From NCBI RefSeq assembly GCF_900130005.1, contig NZ_FQXP01000010.1, positions 1-64,000 of the forward strand: DNA of 64,000 nucleotides, given 5' to 3'. The notes beneath the pieces were generated by a model that did not search any database, had not been told where the DNA came from, and saw only the letters and a list, made by a program, of their open reading frames with translations. This document shows, in pieces, positions 17,637-26,225 of the stretch (position 1 is its first letter; the number at the start of each line of letters is the position of its first letter). Source of the DNA: Clostridium collagenovorans DSM 3089. GTDB taxonomy: Bacteria; Bacillota; Clostridia; Clostridiales; Clostridiaceae. Made by a program: the position numbers and the translations under genes.

Positions 17637-19772
17637 TTGGAAAATTTAGAATTTGAAAAAGAATTTCAAGAAAAGCTTGAATTTGAAGTAGAGAAGGAAA
17701 AGCTAAAAGAAGTAATTGATATAATAGCTAAAGAAATTTTGAGTTTAGTAGAAAAGAGAAAAGAGTTCACACAATATATTCTTGATTACAGAAAGAAATT
17801 CATAGAAGAATATAAGGATGATGAAGATAGATTAATAGAATTCTTTGACCATGAGAGATATGTAAAAGAAGATGCTTATAAAAGTATAGATAGAAAATTA
17901 AAAGAGCTTACAATTTTAAAACCTACACCTTACTTTGGAAGGGTTGAGTTTTCAGAAGAAGACTATGGAATAGAAAGAATGTATATAGGAAGATTTGGAG
18001 TTGTTCCAGAGGATTCCTTAGACCCAGTTGTAATAGACTGGAGAGCTCCTATAGCTTCATTATTTTATGAAGGCAAACTAGGAGATGTTTCATATAAAGC
18101 TCCAGCTGGTGAGGTTGCAGTAAATCTTTTAAATAAAAGACAGTATATCATAAAAAATGAAGAGTTAAAGGGTATGTTTAACTCAGAGGTTGATATAAAA
18201 GACGATATACTACAAATGGTTTTAAGTAAAAATGCTGGTGACAAATTAAAAGATATTATAATGACTATCCAAAAGGAACAGGATGATATAATAAGAGATG
18301 GTCAATATAAAGTTGTAGTTGTAGATGGAGTAGCAGGTAGTGGAAAAACTACTATAGCTCTTCATAGAGTTGCATATTTACTATATAACCATAGAAAACA
18401 ATTAGAAGATAAGGTTTTAATTGTTGGACCTAACAAGATATTTATGGAATATATATCAAGTGTTTTACCTACCCTAGGTGAAACAGGAGTTAAGCAAAGT
18501 ACTTACAAGGAATTAGGTGAGTACATCATAGATGAAGATGTTATGTCTTATAAGGATTATATGGAAGCTATTTTAAATGGTGATGAAGAATTAATAAAGG
18601 ATATAAGATATAAGACATCTGATTTATTTATAGAAGACTTGGATAAACTTATAAGCAACTTAGAGAAGGGTTACTTTACTTTAGAGGATGTTGTATTTAG
18701 AGGGAAATTAGTTGTAGATACTAAGGAACTTAGCGATTTATTTAATGTTCACTATAAGAATATGCCTTTATTTAGAAGAAGCCAAAAGGTTAAGAGAATA
18801 ATATATTCAAAATTAAAAGATAGAAGAGATGAGCTTGTAAGAGAAATAAATATTAACTTTGAAAAAGAAAAAGATAGTATAGATCCAAGTGAATTAGACC
18901 TTCAAATTACAGATTTAGAGTTCAGAAGAAGAAATGATATTAGAGACGTAATTAGTGAATTAATTAGAATAAAAAAATCTTTAACTTTTATAGATAACTC
19001 AAGTATAATTGATATATATAATAAATTTAATGAAGATAAAATACTTATGTTAGATGACTTAGCACCTATAATATACTTAAAGGTTAAGTTAGAAGGATAT
19101 AAGTTAGATGAAGAAGTAAAGCATTTAGTTGTAGACGAGGCTCAAGATCTTTGCAAACTTCAATTAATTGTTTTAAGAGAGATAACAAAGTGTAACTCTA
19201 TGACCATATTAGGTGATAGAAATCAAAGAATGTTACCAACTGAAGGAGAAATAGCCTTCACTGAGCTTAAGGATATATATCCTGGAACTGAGGTTTCTAA
19301 CTATGCTCTTAAAACAAGTTATAGAAGTACAAAGGAAATTATGGAATATGCTAATAGTCTTTTAAAAGAAGAAGAGATTATTCCATTAGTTAGAAATGGA
19401 GAGCCTGTAGTTGAAAAAGTGGTTTCTTCAGAGGAAACATTAAAGGATTGCTTATTTGATAAGTTAATGAGATTTAGAGAAAAAGGCTATGAAAGCATAG
19501 GGATAATAGGAAAAAATCTTGAAGAGTGTAGAAAAATACACGATATGCTTAAGGAGAATATAAACATAAGACTTTTAGAAAATGAAAATATTATTTATAA
19601 AAGTGGAATGGTGGTTATTCCTTCTTATTATGCTAAGGGATTAGAATTTGATGCTGTTATAGCAATTGATAAAGATAAGAATGAGAAAGATATACAAGAA
19701 GAAAGAAAATTAAGATATGTAATGGCTACAAGAGCTTTACATGAGTTATGTGTATATAAGGTGAATTCTTAA
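17637..19772 (+). CDS. helD: HelD-like UvrD-family helicase/ATPase
   Basis: UvrD-like superfamily 1 ATPase of the HelD type, which in Bacillus removes stalled RNA polymerase from DNA. The 711-aa protein starts with a charged coiled-coil arm (about 1-90) that inserts into RNA polymerase in known HelD proteins, then a conserved beta region (VVIDWRAPIASLFYEG). It continues with Walker A GVAGSGKTTIALHR (about 231-244), Walker B VDEAQDL, motif III GDRNQRM, TSYRST (motif IV region) and the C-terminal YAKGLEFDAVI and YVMATRALH. The start is TTG 17637, with AAGGTGG 5 nt upstream. A terminator follows. Confidence 0.9.
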   Translation: MENLEFEKEFQEKLEFEVEKEKLKEVIDIIAKEILSLVEKRKEFTQYILDYRKKFIEEYKDDEDRLIEFFDHERYVKEDAYKSIDRKLKELTILKPTPYFGRVEFSEEDYGIERMYIGRFGVVPEDSLDPVVIDWRAPIASLFYEGKLGDVSYKAPAGEVAVNLLNKRQYIIKNEELKGMFNSEVDIKDDILQMVLSKNAGDKLKDIIMTIQKEQDDIIRDGQYKVVVVDGVAGSGKTTIALHRVAYLLYNHRKQLEDKVLIVGPNKIFMEYISSVLPTLGETGVKQSTYKELGEYIIDEDVMSYKDYMEAILNGDEELIKDIRYKTSDLFIEDLDKLISNLEKGYFTLEDVVFRGKLVVDTKELSDLFNVHYKNMPLFRRSQKVKRIIYSKLKDRRDELVREININFEKEKDSIDPSELDLQITDLEFRRRNDIRDVISELIRIKKSLTFIDNSSIIDIYNKFNEDKILMLDDLAPIIYLKVKLEGYKLDEEVKHLVVDEAQDLCKLQLIVLREITKCNSMTILGDRNQRMLPTEGEIAFTELKDIYPGTEVSNYALKTSYRSTKEIMEYANSLLKEEEIIPLVRNGEPVVEKVVSSEETLKDCLFDKLMRFREKGYESIGIIGKNLEECRKIHDMLKENINIRLLENENIIYKSGMVVIPSYYAKGLEFDAVIAIDKDKNEKDIQEERKLRYVMATRALHELCVYKVNS

Positions 19773-19860
19773 ATTTAATTTTAAGATATAAGTGGAGTAT
19801 AAATTAAATTTTATAAGCACTTATATAAAGAAAAATATAGTTTCTTAATTTATAAAAAAT

Positions 19861-19909
19861 GAGCTGTTGCATGAAAGATTTTTAAATATCATGTGGCAGT
19901 TCTTTTTTA
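19861..19909 (+). terminator. Terminator after helD
   Basis: A 14-bp stem with several G-T pairs (19861-19874 with 19889-19902) followed by a seven-T run. Confidence 0.8.
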
Positions 19910-19978
19910 TATCCATACTTTAAATAAGCACATAATATTACTTTATAATCTTTAAGACAACAGCTTCATTCTATTTAT

Positions 19979-20395
19979 TTAATTTATAAAACTAGGAAGT
20001 AACAAGTGAGTAGATATATAAATAGAGTTACTATTTAAAACCTCAGCATGAACTTCATTAATTGTAGCCTTAGGCGAATCATATAACTCAGAAAAATTCT
20101 CACACTCTATTTCCTTCTTAAATGGAGTGAAAAAAAGTACAGATTCAGTTAAATTTAAATAATTTTTAGTTTCGTATAGAACTTTGAACTCCAAGGTACC
20201 AGATAAAAGTACAGTTTTACCCTTAGAATCTATAGGTTGTAAATTATATAAGTGTACTTTAGGTATTAATTTTAAAATTTTTTTAATAGGATAGTTACGA
20301 CAAGGTAGCATAAATATTTCATGAACATGAAGATTTATATTAGGATTAACATCGAAAAAGTCACATTCATTTAAGTAATTTAAATAAGGTTCCAT
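19979..20395 (-). CDS. SPOCS-domain-like (DUF3794) protein
   Basis: A 138-aa protein that looks like a single SPOCS/DUF3794 module, a beta-rich domain found in spore coat and spore morphogenesis proteins such as SipL. The typical run is visible: GKTVLLSGTLEFKVLYET, FTPFKKEIECENF and a closing INEVHAEVLN stretch. There is no LysM domain and no signal peptide, so it is shorter than SipL. Start 20395 has AAAGGAG 7 nt upstream. A sporulation-related role is an inference from the domain only. Confidence 0.65.
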   Translation of the reverse strand: MEPYLNYLNECDFFDVNPNINLHVHEIFMLPCRNYPIKKILKLIPKVHLYNLQPIDSKGKTVLLSGTLEFKVLYETKNYLNLTESVLFFTPFKKEIECENFSELYDSPKATINEVHAEVLNSNSIYISTHLLLPSFIN

Positions 20396-20533
20396 AACAT
20401 TGCTCCTTTAAAAAATTTCTATTAAGTTTTAGATTCTTATTACTATAAGGTCGAAGAAATTATTGTCAAAATACAAATACCTAAATTAATATTAAAATTT
20501 AAGAGATATTTTTAAAAAATCTAAAATACAATA

Positions 20534-20562
20534 TAAAGGTGAAGGAAAAAACTTCACCTTTA
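20534..20562 (-). terminator. Terminator of the twin P-loop ATPase gene
   Basis: An 11-bp perfect stem (20534-20544 with 20552-20562, loop of 7) lies just beyond the stop of the minus-strand gene at 20586. The T-rich tail on the minus strand is weak. Confidence 0.6.
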
Positions 20563-20585
20563 CATAGTATCTCTTAAATTATTAA

Positions 20586-21662
20586 TTAAAGTTGATTACA
20601 TTTATTTATAACGTAATCAAATAAGTCATTTACTTTATCAAAGTTCATAGAGGGAATAAAATAGCTTTCAAGCTTGTCGTGATTTTCTTTACAATCAGTT
20701 AAGATTCCAAGAGCCTTATTAAGGATATAATAGAAATCTTGACTAGCAGCAACTATTTTATATTGACTTTTATCTAGAATTTCTTGGTTCATATAATCAC
20801 TCATATAGAAATGAGTACCTTCAAACTCTAAGTTAGTTAAGGCATTACTAGTTACTATAGCAGTACTTAACTCTGGAATTACAAGGTGTTCTATTTCTTC
20901 AGGAACAAGAGGAGAGTGAAGACTAACTATATCTAAACCTCTCTTTAAAGCTTCTTGAGATAAATATTGTAGAATCTCATTTTTACCAGTACCAGGAGCC
21001 CCTTCTAAAACATAAACATCTTTGCAATCAAATATAATATCTTTAATATAAGTTACAATTCCATTAGGGGTAAAACCAGTTGCAAAAAGATGTCTATTTT
21101 CACCAGTATGACTTATAGGCATAGGTAATATTTTAGCTTTTAAATCCTCTTGTAATTGATGTACTTTATCCAAATTTATAGCCTTATAATTTAATTCTTT
21201 CCAGTCGTCATAAATGGATCTAGCAGCAGAGATATATTTATAAACTCTTGTAAATCCATTACTAATATAATTTTGAGTATCTACTATTTGATCTTTATGG
21301 TCTTTTAAAAGCTCTTCATTCCAGCAATCTCCAAAGTTAAGAACTTCATCTACAACCCCAGGAACTACAGGATCAGTTACATGAGGAGCAGTTCCATCTA
21401 AAAGAGAAACCTTAAGCTCTTTAATTACAACACCATCTAGAGAATCATTGTCAGAAGAACAATGATGATATTCAACTTCGTAACCTTTTTCTAAATAATA
21501 TTCTCCAACTTTTTTCATAAATGAAGATTTACCAGTACCTGGGCCACCTTTGATGCAGAAGATTCTATTAGCTTCCTCTACAGGTAAGATATATTTAAAA
21601 TAATTAAAGAATCCATCTGGTGTATTAGCGCCAGGAAAATAATGTTTTATCTTTTTAGTCAA
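20586..21662 (-). CDS. Twin P-loop ATPase of unknown function
   Basis: A 358-aa soluble protein built from two related halves. Each begins with a similar lead-in (HYFPGANTPDGFFNYFKYI and HLFATGFTPNGIVTYIKDI) and a Walker A motif: GGPGTGKSS at 39-47 and GAPGTGKNE at about 220-228. In the second motif the usual Ser/Thr after GK is Asn, so that site may bind nucleotide poorly. It belongs to a family of uncharacterised ATPases widespread in spore-forming Firmicutes; no function is assigned. It starts at TTG 21662 with AAAGGAG 11 nt upstream. Confidence 0.75.
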   Translation of the reverse strand: MTKKIKHYFPGANTPDGFFNYFKYILPVEEANRIFCIKGGPGTGKSSFMKKVGEYYLEKGYEVEYHHCSSDNDSLDGVVIKELKVSLLDGTAPHVTDPVVPGVVDEVLNFGDCWNEELLKDHKDQIVDTQNYISNGFTRVYKYISAARSIYDDWKELNYKAINLDKVHQLQEDLKAKILPMPISHTGENRHLFATGFTPNGIVTYIKDIIFDCKDVYVLEGAPGTGKNEILQYLSQEALKRGLDIVSLHSPLVPEEIEHLVIPELSTAIVTSNALTNLEFEGTHFYMSDYMNQEILDKSQYKIVAASQDFYYILNKALGILTDCKENHDKLESYFIPSMNFDKVNDLFDYVINKCNQL

Positions 21663-21751
21663 AATAAATCACACTCCTTTGAGATACTTATACATTATAT
21701 TCATTTAATGGAAATAAGTTGAATTAAAAATTTCGAATTAACAAAAAAATA

Positions 21752-21792
21752 AAGCTTATTAATGTTTAATTATATTAAACATTAATAAGCTT
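21752..21792 (-). terminator. Strong terminator of the CDF transporter gene
   Basis: A 19-bp perfect stem (21752-21770 with 21774-21792, loop TAT); on the minus strand it is followed by TATTTTTTTG. Confidence 0.88.
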
Positions 21793-21810
21793 ATAGTTTT
21801 AAAAGTAAAA

Positions 21811-22998
21811 CTAAGATATTCCTAAAAAGTCCCTATCCACAGTAATTATTGCATTATATTCAGGATAGAAATTCTTTAAAGAAGCATTGATTTTTTCAGC
21901 AAGTACATCTTCCTCCTGAAAAGATAAATGAATATCTGCATCAACAACTATATCGAAGATTATATTCTTAACATCACCTTCACCAACGATTCTAAAGTCA
22001 TGCATAGATTTAACCTCAGGGTAGTTTTTAAGAATTTTTAAAGTTAAATCCTGAGCAGCTTGAACTTCCTTACAATCTGTATTAATAGGGTCCATATGAA
22101 TAACTAAAGTTAAACTAAGCTCCCTAGAAATTTCTCTTTCAGCCCTATCAATAACTTCATGAATCTTAGCAATAGGAGAATTCATAGGAACTTCAGCATG
22201 TATTGTAGCAATACATCTTCCAGGACCATAATTGTGAATAATTAAATCATGAACCCCACCTATATATTCATAACTAAACATTTTACTCTTAATAGCTTCA
22301 ACTAATTCTGGTTCAGGAGCTTCACCTAAAAGAGGATCTAAAGTTTCCTTAATTAAATTGAAACCAGAATATATAATAAATAAAGCAACAGCAATACCTA
22401 TATAACCATCAATCGGAAAAGTAATCCAATTAGAAAGTAAAAGAGATAAAGCAACAACGCTAGAAGTAATAACATCAGCAAAAGCATCAGTAGATGCAGC
22501 CTTAAGTGCTTGAGAATTAATTTTTTCCCCTAAGAAAACATTAAATTTACCCATCCATATCTTAGTAAAGATAGATAAAACAAGTAGAGAAAAAATTATA
22601 ATATTAAAAGCTATAGGTTTAGGATCAGTAATCCTACTAAAAGAGCTTTTAACAAATTGAATACCCACAAGCAACACAAGGAAAGAAACAATAAGCGCTG
22701 AAATATACTCAATTCTTCCGTGTCCAAAAGGATGTTCCTTATCAGGTGGTTTTGAAGATAATTTAAATCCTAGGATAGTAATTAGGGAAGAAGCCGAATC
22801 AGAGAAATTATTAAAGGCATCCGCAGTAACAGCAATACTACCAGAAATAATCCCCACAGAAAGCTTCACTATAAATAAAATAAGATTTAGAATTAGTCCC
22901 ATTACTCCACCCAAATATCCATAGGAGTTTCTAACAGACCTATCCGTCACATTATCATAGTCTTTAACAAACTTAGTGACTAAAAAATTAGATAACAA
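21811..22998 (-). CDS. Cation diffusion facilitator (CDF) metal transporter, long form
   Basis: Membrane exporter of divalent metal ions by proton exchange. The 395-aa protein has six membrane segments. Metal-site residues are TADAFNNFSDSASS in helix 2, the HPFGHGRIEY loop and STDAFADVITS in helix 5, then a cytosolic domain about 180 residues long, longer than the classical ~90. The helix-2 and helix-5 signature (DxxxD twice) is the kind seen in manganese-type CDFs, but the metal cannot be fixed from sequence. It starts at TTG 22998 with AGGTGA 6-7 nt upstream. A second, shorter CDF gene is at 50536-51405. Confidence 0.9.
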   Translation of the reverse strand: MLSNFLVTKFVKDYDNVTDRSVRNSYGYLGGVMGLILNLILFIVKLSVGIISGSIAVTADAFNNFSDSASSLITILGFKLSSKPPDKEHPFGHGRIEYISALIVSFLVLLVGIQFVKSSFSRITDPKPIAFNIIIFSLLVLSIFTKIWMGKFNVFLGEKINSQALKAASTDAFADVITSSVVALSLLLSNWITFPIDGYIGIAVALFIIYSGFNLIKETLDPLLGEAPEPELVEAIKSKMFSYEYIGGVHDLIIHNYGPGRCIATIHAEVPMNSPIAKIHEVIDRAEREISRELSLTLVIHMDPINTDCKEVQAAQDLTLKILKNYPEVKSMHDFRIVGEGDVKNIIFDIVVDADIHLSFQEEDVLAEKINASLKNFYPEYNAIITVDRDFLGIS

Positions 22999-23164
22999 AA
23001 AATATCACCTACTTATAAAAATATTAAGTTAAAAATCAATATATATATTATAAGGCTTATACAGGGAAATGTATACGTAGTAAAAGTATGTAAAAATAAA
23101 TAATATAAGTAATTGGATAAGTGGCAAATATATGTTAAAGAACAATATATTATTAAAAACTAAA

Positions 23165-23193
23165 TTAACATATGGAAATTATTTAGATATTAA
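23165..23193 (+). promoter_or_regulatory. Possible retron promoter
   Basis: TTAACA (23165-23170) and TATTAA (23188-23193) with a 17-bp spacer lie 45 nt upstream of the effector gene. A weak match in an AT-rich setting. Confidence 0.3.
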
Positions 23194-23236
23194 TGTAAAA
23201 TTATAGATAGAATATTTTGAAACTTGGAGAGTTATA

Positions 23237-24136
23237 ATGACTAAATATGAATTGTTTTATAAGTCAATTGATAAATTATATAATGAAGTTTATAAAAATA
23301 TAAATAGAGAGTATATTGATGTATTCTTATGTGGTGGAGTAAGCACTAATAATAAGTGTATTAGAGATATAGTCAGAGAAAAAATGGAGAAAAATAACAT
23401 AAGAGTATTATATCCAGAAGATATGTTTATGGATACATTAGCTAAGAATAGAGATAAAGATTTATTAAGTTTGGAAAAGTTTTTAGCAGAGAATAGTGAT
23501 ATTATTTGTGTACTTCCAGAAAGTGCAGGTTCATTTGTTGAGCTAGGAGCTTTCACTAATAATAATCAAACTCTAGAGAAGCTTTTTGTTATGATAAATA
23601 AAAAATATGAAAAAGATAAAAGTTTTATAATTATGGGACCGGTAAAATATATTATAAACAAGAAAGGAAAGGAAAGGATTGTTTTTTATAAGGGTGATGA
23701 GCTTGATAAGGTTGTAAAAAAAATAGGAGAGGAATTTAAGAAATTTATAAAAGAAAACGGAAAACAAGATATAGCTATTAATACAATAATAGGTGAATAT
23801 AATTTTATCCCATTATTACTATATTTTATAAAAAGAGTTTCGTTAAGGGACTTGGAGGACATTATTACTGAGATGTATACTAGAAATAATATAAATATGA
23901 AACAGTTTAAATTAATTTTAGGGGCTTCAATTAAATTATTATATAGACATAAATTAATTAATAAGCATATAATTTATGGAACAATATCATTAACTCATAA
24001 GGGTAATGACTATATTAAAGGTATTTTGAGAAATTTACCTATAAATGAATCAAATAAGTTGTTTGATTATATTAGATATGGTATAATTTTGTCTGAGTTA
24101 AATGGGAACACCCCTTTAGAAAGCACTATGTTGTAA
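23237..24136 (+). CDS. Retron effector: deoxyribosyltransferase-like domain with C-terminal winged helix
   Basis: Toxic effector partner of the retron. The 299-aa protein has an N-terminal nucleoside-deoxyribosyltransferase-like fold: FLCGG (30-34), LYPEDMF, LPESAGSFVELGAFTNN with the likely catalytic Glu102. A C-terminal region of about residues 185-280 resembles the winged-helix DNA-binding part (GASIKLLYRHKLI...ISLTHKGNDYI). The same motifs in the same order occur in the effector of E. coli retron Ec86/Eco1 (FLCGG, FYPEDLF, FPESPGSFTELGAF), whose activity is nucleotide/NAD cleavage held in check by the RT-msDNA complex. ATG 23237 has GGAGAG 6 nt upstream. Retron RNA arm a1 lies inside its 3' end (24107-24118). 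Confidence 0.9.
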   Translation: MTKYELFYKSIDKLYNEVYKNINREYIDVFLCGGVSTNNKCIRDIVREKMEKNNIRVLYPEDMFMDTLAKNRDKDLLSLEKFLAENSDIICVLPESAGSFVELGAFTNNNQTLEKLFVMINKKYEKDKSFIIMGPVKYIINKKGKERIVFYKGDELDKVVKKIGEEFKKFIKENGKQDIAINTIIGEYNFIPLLLYFIKRVSLRDLEDIITEMYTRNNINMKQFKLILGASIKLLYRHKLINKHIIYGTISLTHKGNDYIKGILRNLPINESNKLFDYIRYGIILSELNGNTPLESTML

Positions 24137-24287
24137 CAAAAATAGTACTAGTTATTTGCATAGTCGAAGATGATTCGTCTTCATAAGTATATAGCAAAAT
24201 ATAATTTAAATTAAATCGATTAATTCATTCACAGCTGTGAATAACTTAAACGATTTAATCTAAAAAGATTTATGGTAAAGGGGTGTT
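24107..24287 (+). ncRNA. Retron msr-msd non-coding RNA
   Basis: Delimited by a perfect 12-nt inverted repeat: a1 AACACCCCTTTA (24107-24118) and a2 TAAAGGGGTGTT (24276-24287). The G at 24119 directly after a1 is the likely branching guanosine. The msr part contains small hairpins (ACTAT/ATAGT near 24122-24148; GAAGAtg/cgTCTTC at about 24167-24183). The msd part is a long hairpin, 24210-24218 pairing with 24251-24259, tipped by ATTCAC-AGCT-GTGAAT (24227-24242), which would be the double-stranded part of the msDNA. The a1 and a2 arms resemble those of Ec86 (CACCCTTA core). a1 overlaps the effector coding sequence and a2 overlaps the RT ribosome binding site. Confidence 0.82.
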
Positions 24288-25344
24288 AACAATTAAAAAT
24301 TTAAAGTATAGCAATTCCATGATTCTTGAAACATTAGGATTACCTAAGATTTATGATATTGAATCATTCTCTACAGAAATTGGACTAAGTCCTAAAATAT
24401 TATATTTATTATCTCAAAAACAATATTTGTTTTATCAAAATAAGCAGATTCCTAAAAAAGATGGAAGTAGTAGACAGATTAGTATTCCTAGTACTTCGTT
24501 AAAATTAGTCCAAAAATGGATTAAAATAAAAATGTTGGATAAATTACCGTTATCAGATTTTTCAATGGCATTTAGAAAAGGCAAAAGTTATGGAATTAAA
24601 AAAAATGCAGAATTACATAAATATGATTCTTATATATTGAAAATTGATTTGAAGGATTTTTTTCATAGTATTAATAAAACAAAGGTATTTTATTTGTTTA
24701 AAGGGGTAGGGTACAATAATTTAATAGCTAATATTCTTACTAATATATGTACATATGAAGATAGGGTTCCACAAGGAGCAATCACTTCTCCAGTGATATC
24801 TAATTTAATATGCAAAAAATTAGATTATAGATTAAGTGGAGTTGCAAGTAAAAGGGGAATTTCTTACACAAGGTATGCAGATGATATGTATTTTTCATGT
24901 GATGATGAAATTTTATTAAGAAAGGCACAGAATATTATATATAAAATAATTAAGGAGGACGATTTTATAATCAATAATAAAAAGATTAAATTTATGAGTC
25001 CACACTCTAAAAAATTTGTTACTGGATTAATAATTAATGATACTAAAGTTCTTGTTCCAAAAGAAATGAAAAGAAAAGTACGAAGCATGCTTCATCATGC
25101 TATAGCAACAGGGGATTATAACAATATTGACTCTATTAAAGGATATATTTCATTTATTTCCAGTATAGAAAAGGATTATAGAATTAAAATAGAAAAGTAT
25201 TGTGAAGAACTAATAGATAAAAAGCAATACAGAGTTTCTAATGATCTTGTAGATAAGTATAATAATAATAATTTTTTAAAAACTAAAAGTATGGAGTACA
25301 TACAGGATACAGAATTTAATGAGTATGAAGAGTTAATATTTTAA
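24283..25344 (+). CDS. ret: Retron reverse transcriptase (Ec86/Eco1-like)
   Basis: Reverse transcriptase that primes from the 2'-OH of the msr RNA to make msDNA. The 353-aa protein has the retron motif series: KKDGSSRQISIPS, LKIDLKDFF (Asp122), PQGAITSP, YTRYADDMYF with catalytic YADD (198-201), and the retron-typical VTG (246-248). The N-terminal LGLP and the whole order parallel Ec86 RT. No maturase or HNH part follows, which excludes a group II intron enzyme. Start is unresolved: GTG 24283 lies within the AAAGGGGTG that looks like the ribosome binding site. ATT 24292 or ATG 24319 are alternatives; by length against Ec86 RT the start is near 24283-24292. Confidence 0.93.
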   Translation: MLTIKNLKYSNSMILETLGLPKIYDIESFSTEIGLSPKILYLLSQKQYLFYQNKQIPKKDGSSRQISIPSTSLKLVQKWIKIKMLDKLPLSDFSMAFRKGKSYGIKKNAELHKYDSYILKIDLKDFFHSINKTKVFYLFKGVGYNNLIANILTNICTYEDRVPQGAITSPVISNLICKKLDYRLSGVASKRGISYTRYADDMYFSCDDEILLRKAQNIIYKIIKEDDFIINNKKIKFMSPHSKKFVTGLIINDTKVLVPKEMKRKVRSMLHHAIATGDYNNIDSIKGYISFISSIEKDYRIKIEKYCEELIDKKQYRVSNDLVDKYNNNNFLKTKSMEYIQDTEFNEYEELIF

Positions 25345-25512
25345 GTTTAAGTATAAAAAGTTATCTTTATTATATAAGGAGATTTAGGTTTATTAAACTG
25401 TTATGGTTAAATATAATTAATATTGCAAAATTAATAGGTTTGACTAATGATAGTATAATTTTAAAGAGGTTTATTTTGTAATGGGGAATAGTAGTTGAGA
25501 ATATAGTAAGTG

Positions 25513-25890
25513 AATTACAAGTATCATATAGCTTTTCACACTAGAGTATAGAAGATAAATTGTTTATGGAAAGATAAAGCTAGATGTTGGAATAATGTTA
25601 AGAAAGCTTTGTAAACATAAAGTCGTAGAAATAATAGAAGCTAATCCTTGTAAGGGTGACATAAATATGCTTGTAAGCATACCACCAAAGCTTAGTGTTT
25701 CTCAGTTTATGGGATATATTAATGGGAAGAGTTTATTAATGATTTTTGATAGAAATGCAAATTTAAAATACAAATATGTAAATAGATAGTTTAGGTGTAA
25801 GGGATATTATGTTGATACAGTGAGTAGAAATAAAAAGGAAATTGAGGAGCATATAAAAAATACAAGAAGATACATAATAGGAATAGATAA
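25513..25890 (+). pseudogene. IS200/IS605 TnpA transposase remnant
   Basis: Broken Y1-type transposase. Conserved pieces are spread over frames: KYHIAF at about 25519, YRR-stop-IVYGKIKLDVG at 25547-25591, an intact stretch 25595-25789 with VVEIIEANP, MLVSIPPKLSVSQFMGYINGKS and MIFDRNANLKYKY, a stop, then FRCKGYYVDTVSRNKKEIEEHI. At least one frameshift and two in-frame stops make it non-functional. No TnpB is seen. It sits directly behind the retron. Confidence 0.8.
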
Positions 25891-25954
25891 GCTCAAAATA
25901 ATATATTTACGCGTTTTATTGGAAATCCTGATTTTATTTTAGAATGAACCGTAT

Positions 25955-26133
25955 CACAAGTAATATTAGAAAGTTAAATTACGAATAGAAAATTTGAAAG
26001 CATGGGAATATGCAAATACAAGAAAAGTATATCTAAGAATTGCAAACAGTCAAAATTTATCTAGAACACTAACAAATGACTACATAAAAGAATAAGGGTT
26101 CATAACATTAATCGAAAGTTATTCAAGATTTAG
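25955..26133 (+). pseudogene. C-terminal remnant of a group II intron-encoded protein
   Basis: The frame starting near 25955 reads RKVKLRIENL, KAWEYANTRKVYLRIANSQ, LSRTLTNDYIKE, stop, GFITLIESYSRF. The KAWExANTRKxYxRIANS...LTN block is the conserved C-terminus of group II intron reverse transcriptase/maturases. Only this end is present and it contains a stop (TAA about 26093). The reverse transcriptase part is missing. Most of the remaining sequence between 25345 and 26225 is AT-rich and unrecognised. Confidence 0.7.
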
Positions 26134-26142
26134 GTAATTCTA

Positions 26143-26185
26143 TTGAACCACCGTGTACCGAAGGGTACGCACGGTGGTGTTAGAA
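26143..26185 (+). ncRNA. Group II intron domain V-like hairpin (remnant)
   Basis: CCACCGTG-TACC, loop GAAG, GGTA-CG-CACGGTGG forms a hairpin with a 2-nt CG bulge on the 3' side, the shape and length of group II intron domain V. It lies immediately downstream of the maturase C-terminus, as in intact introns. No 5' intron sequence or proper 3' splice end was found. Confidence 0.6.
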
Positions 26186-26225
26186 GCCGATAGATAAAAT
26201 AATTATATATCTCATATTAGATTAA

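Noticed and set aside
24283..25344. Group II intron or diversity-generating reverse transcriptase
   Set aside because: The VTG motif, short length, absence of a maturase domain and the a1/a2-bounded RNA fit a retron instead.
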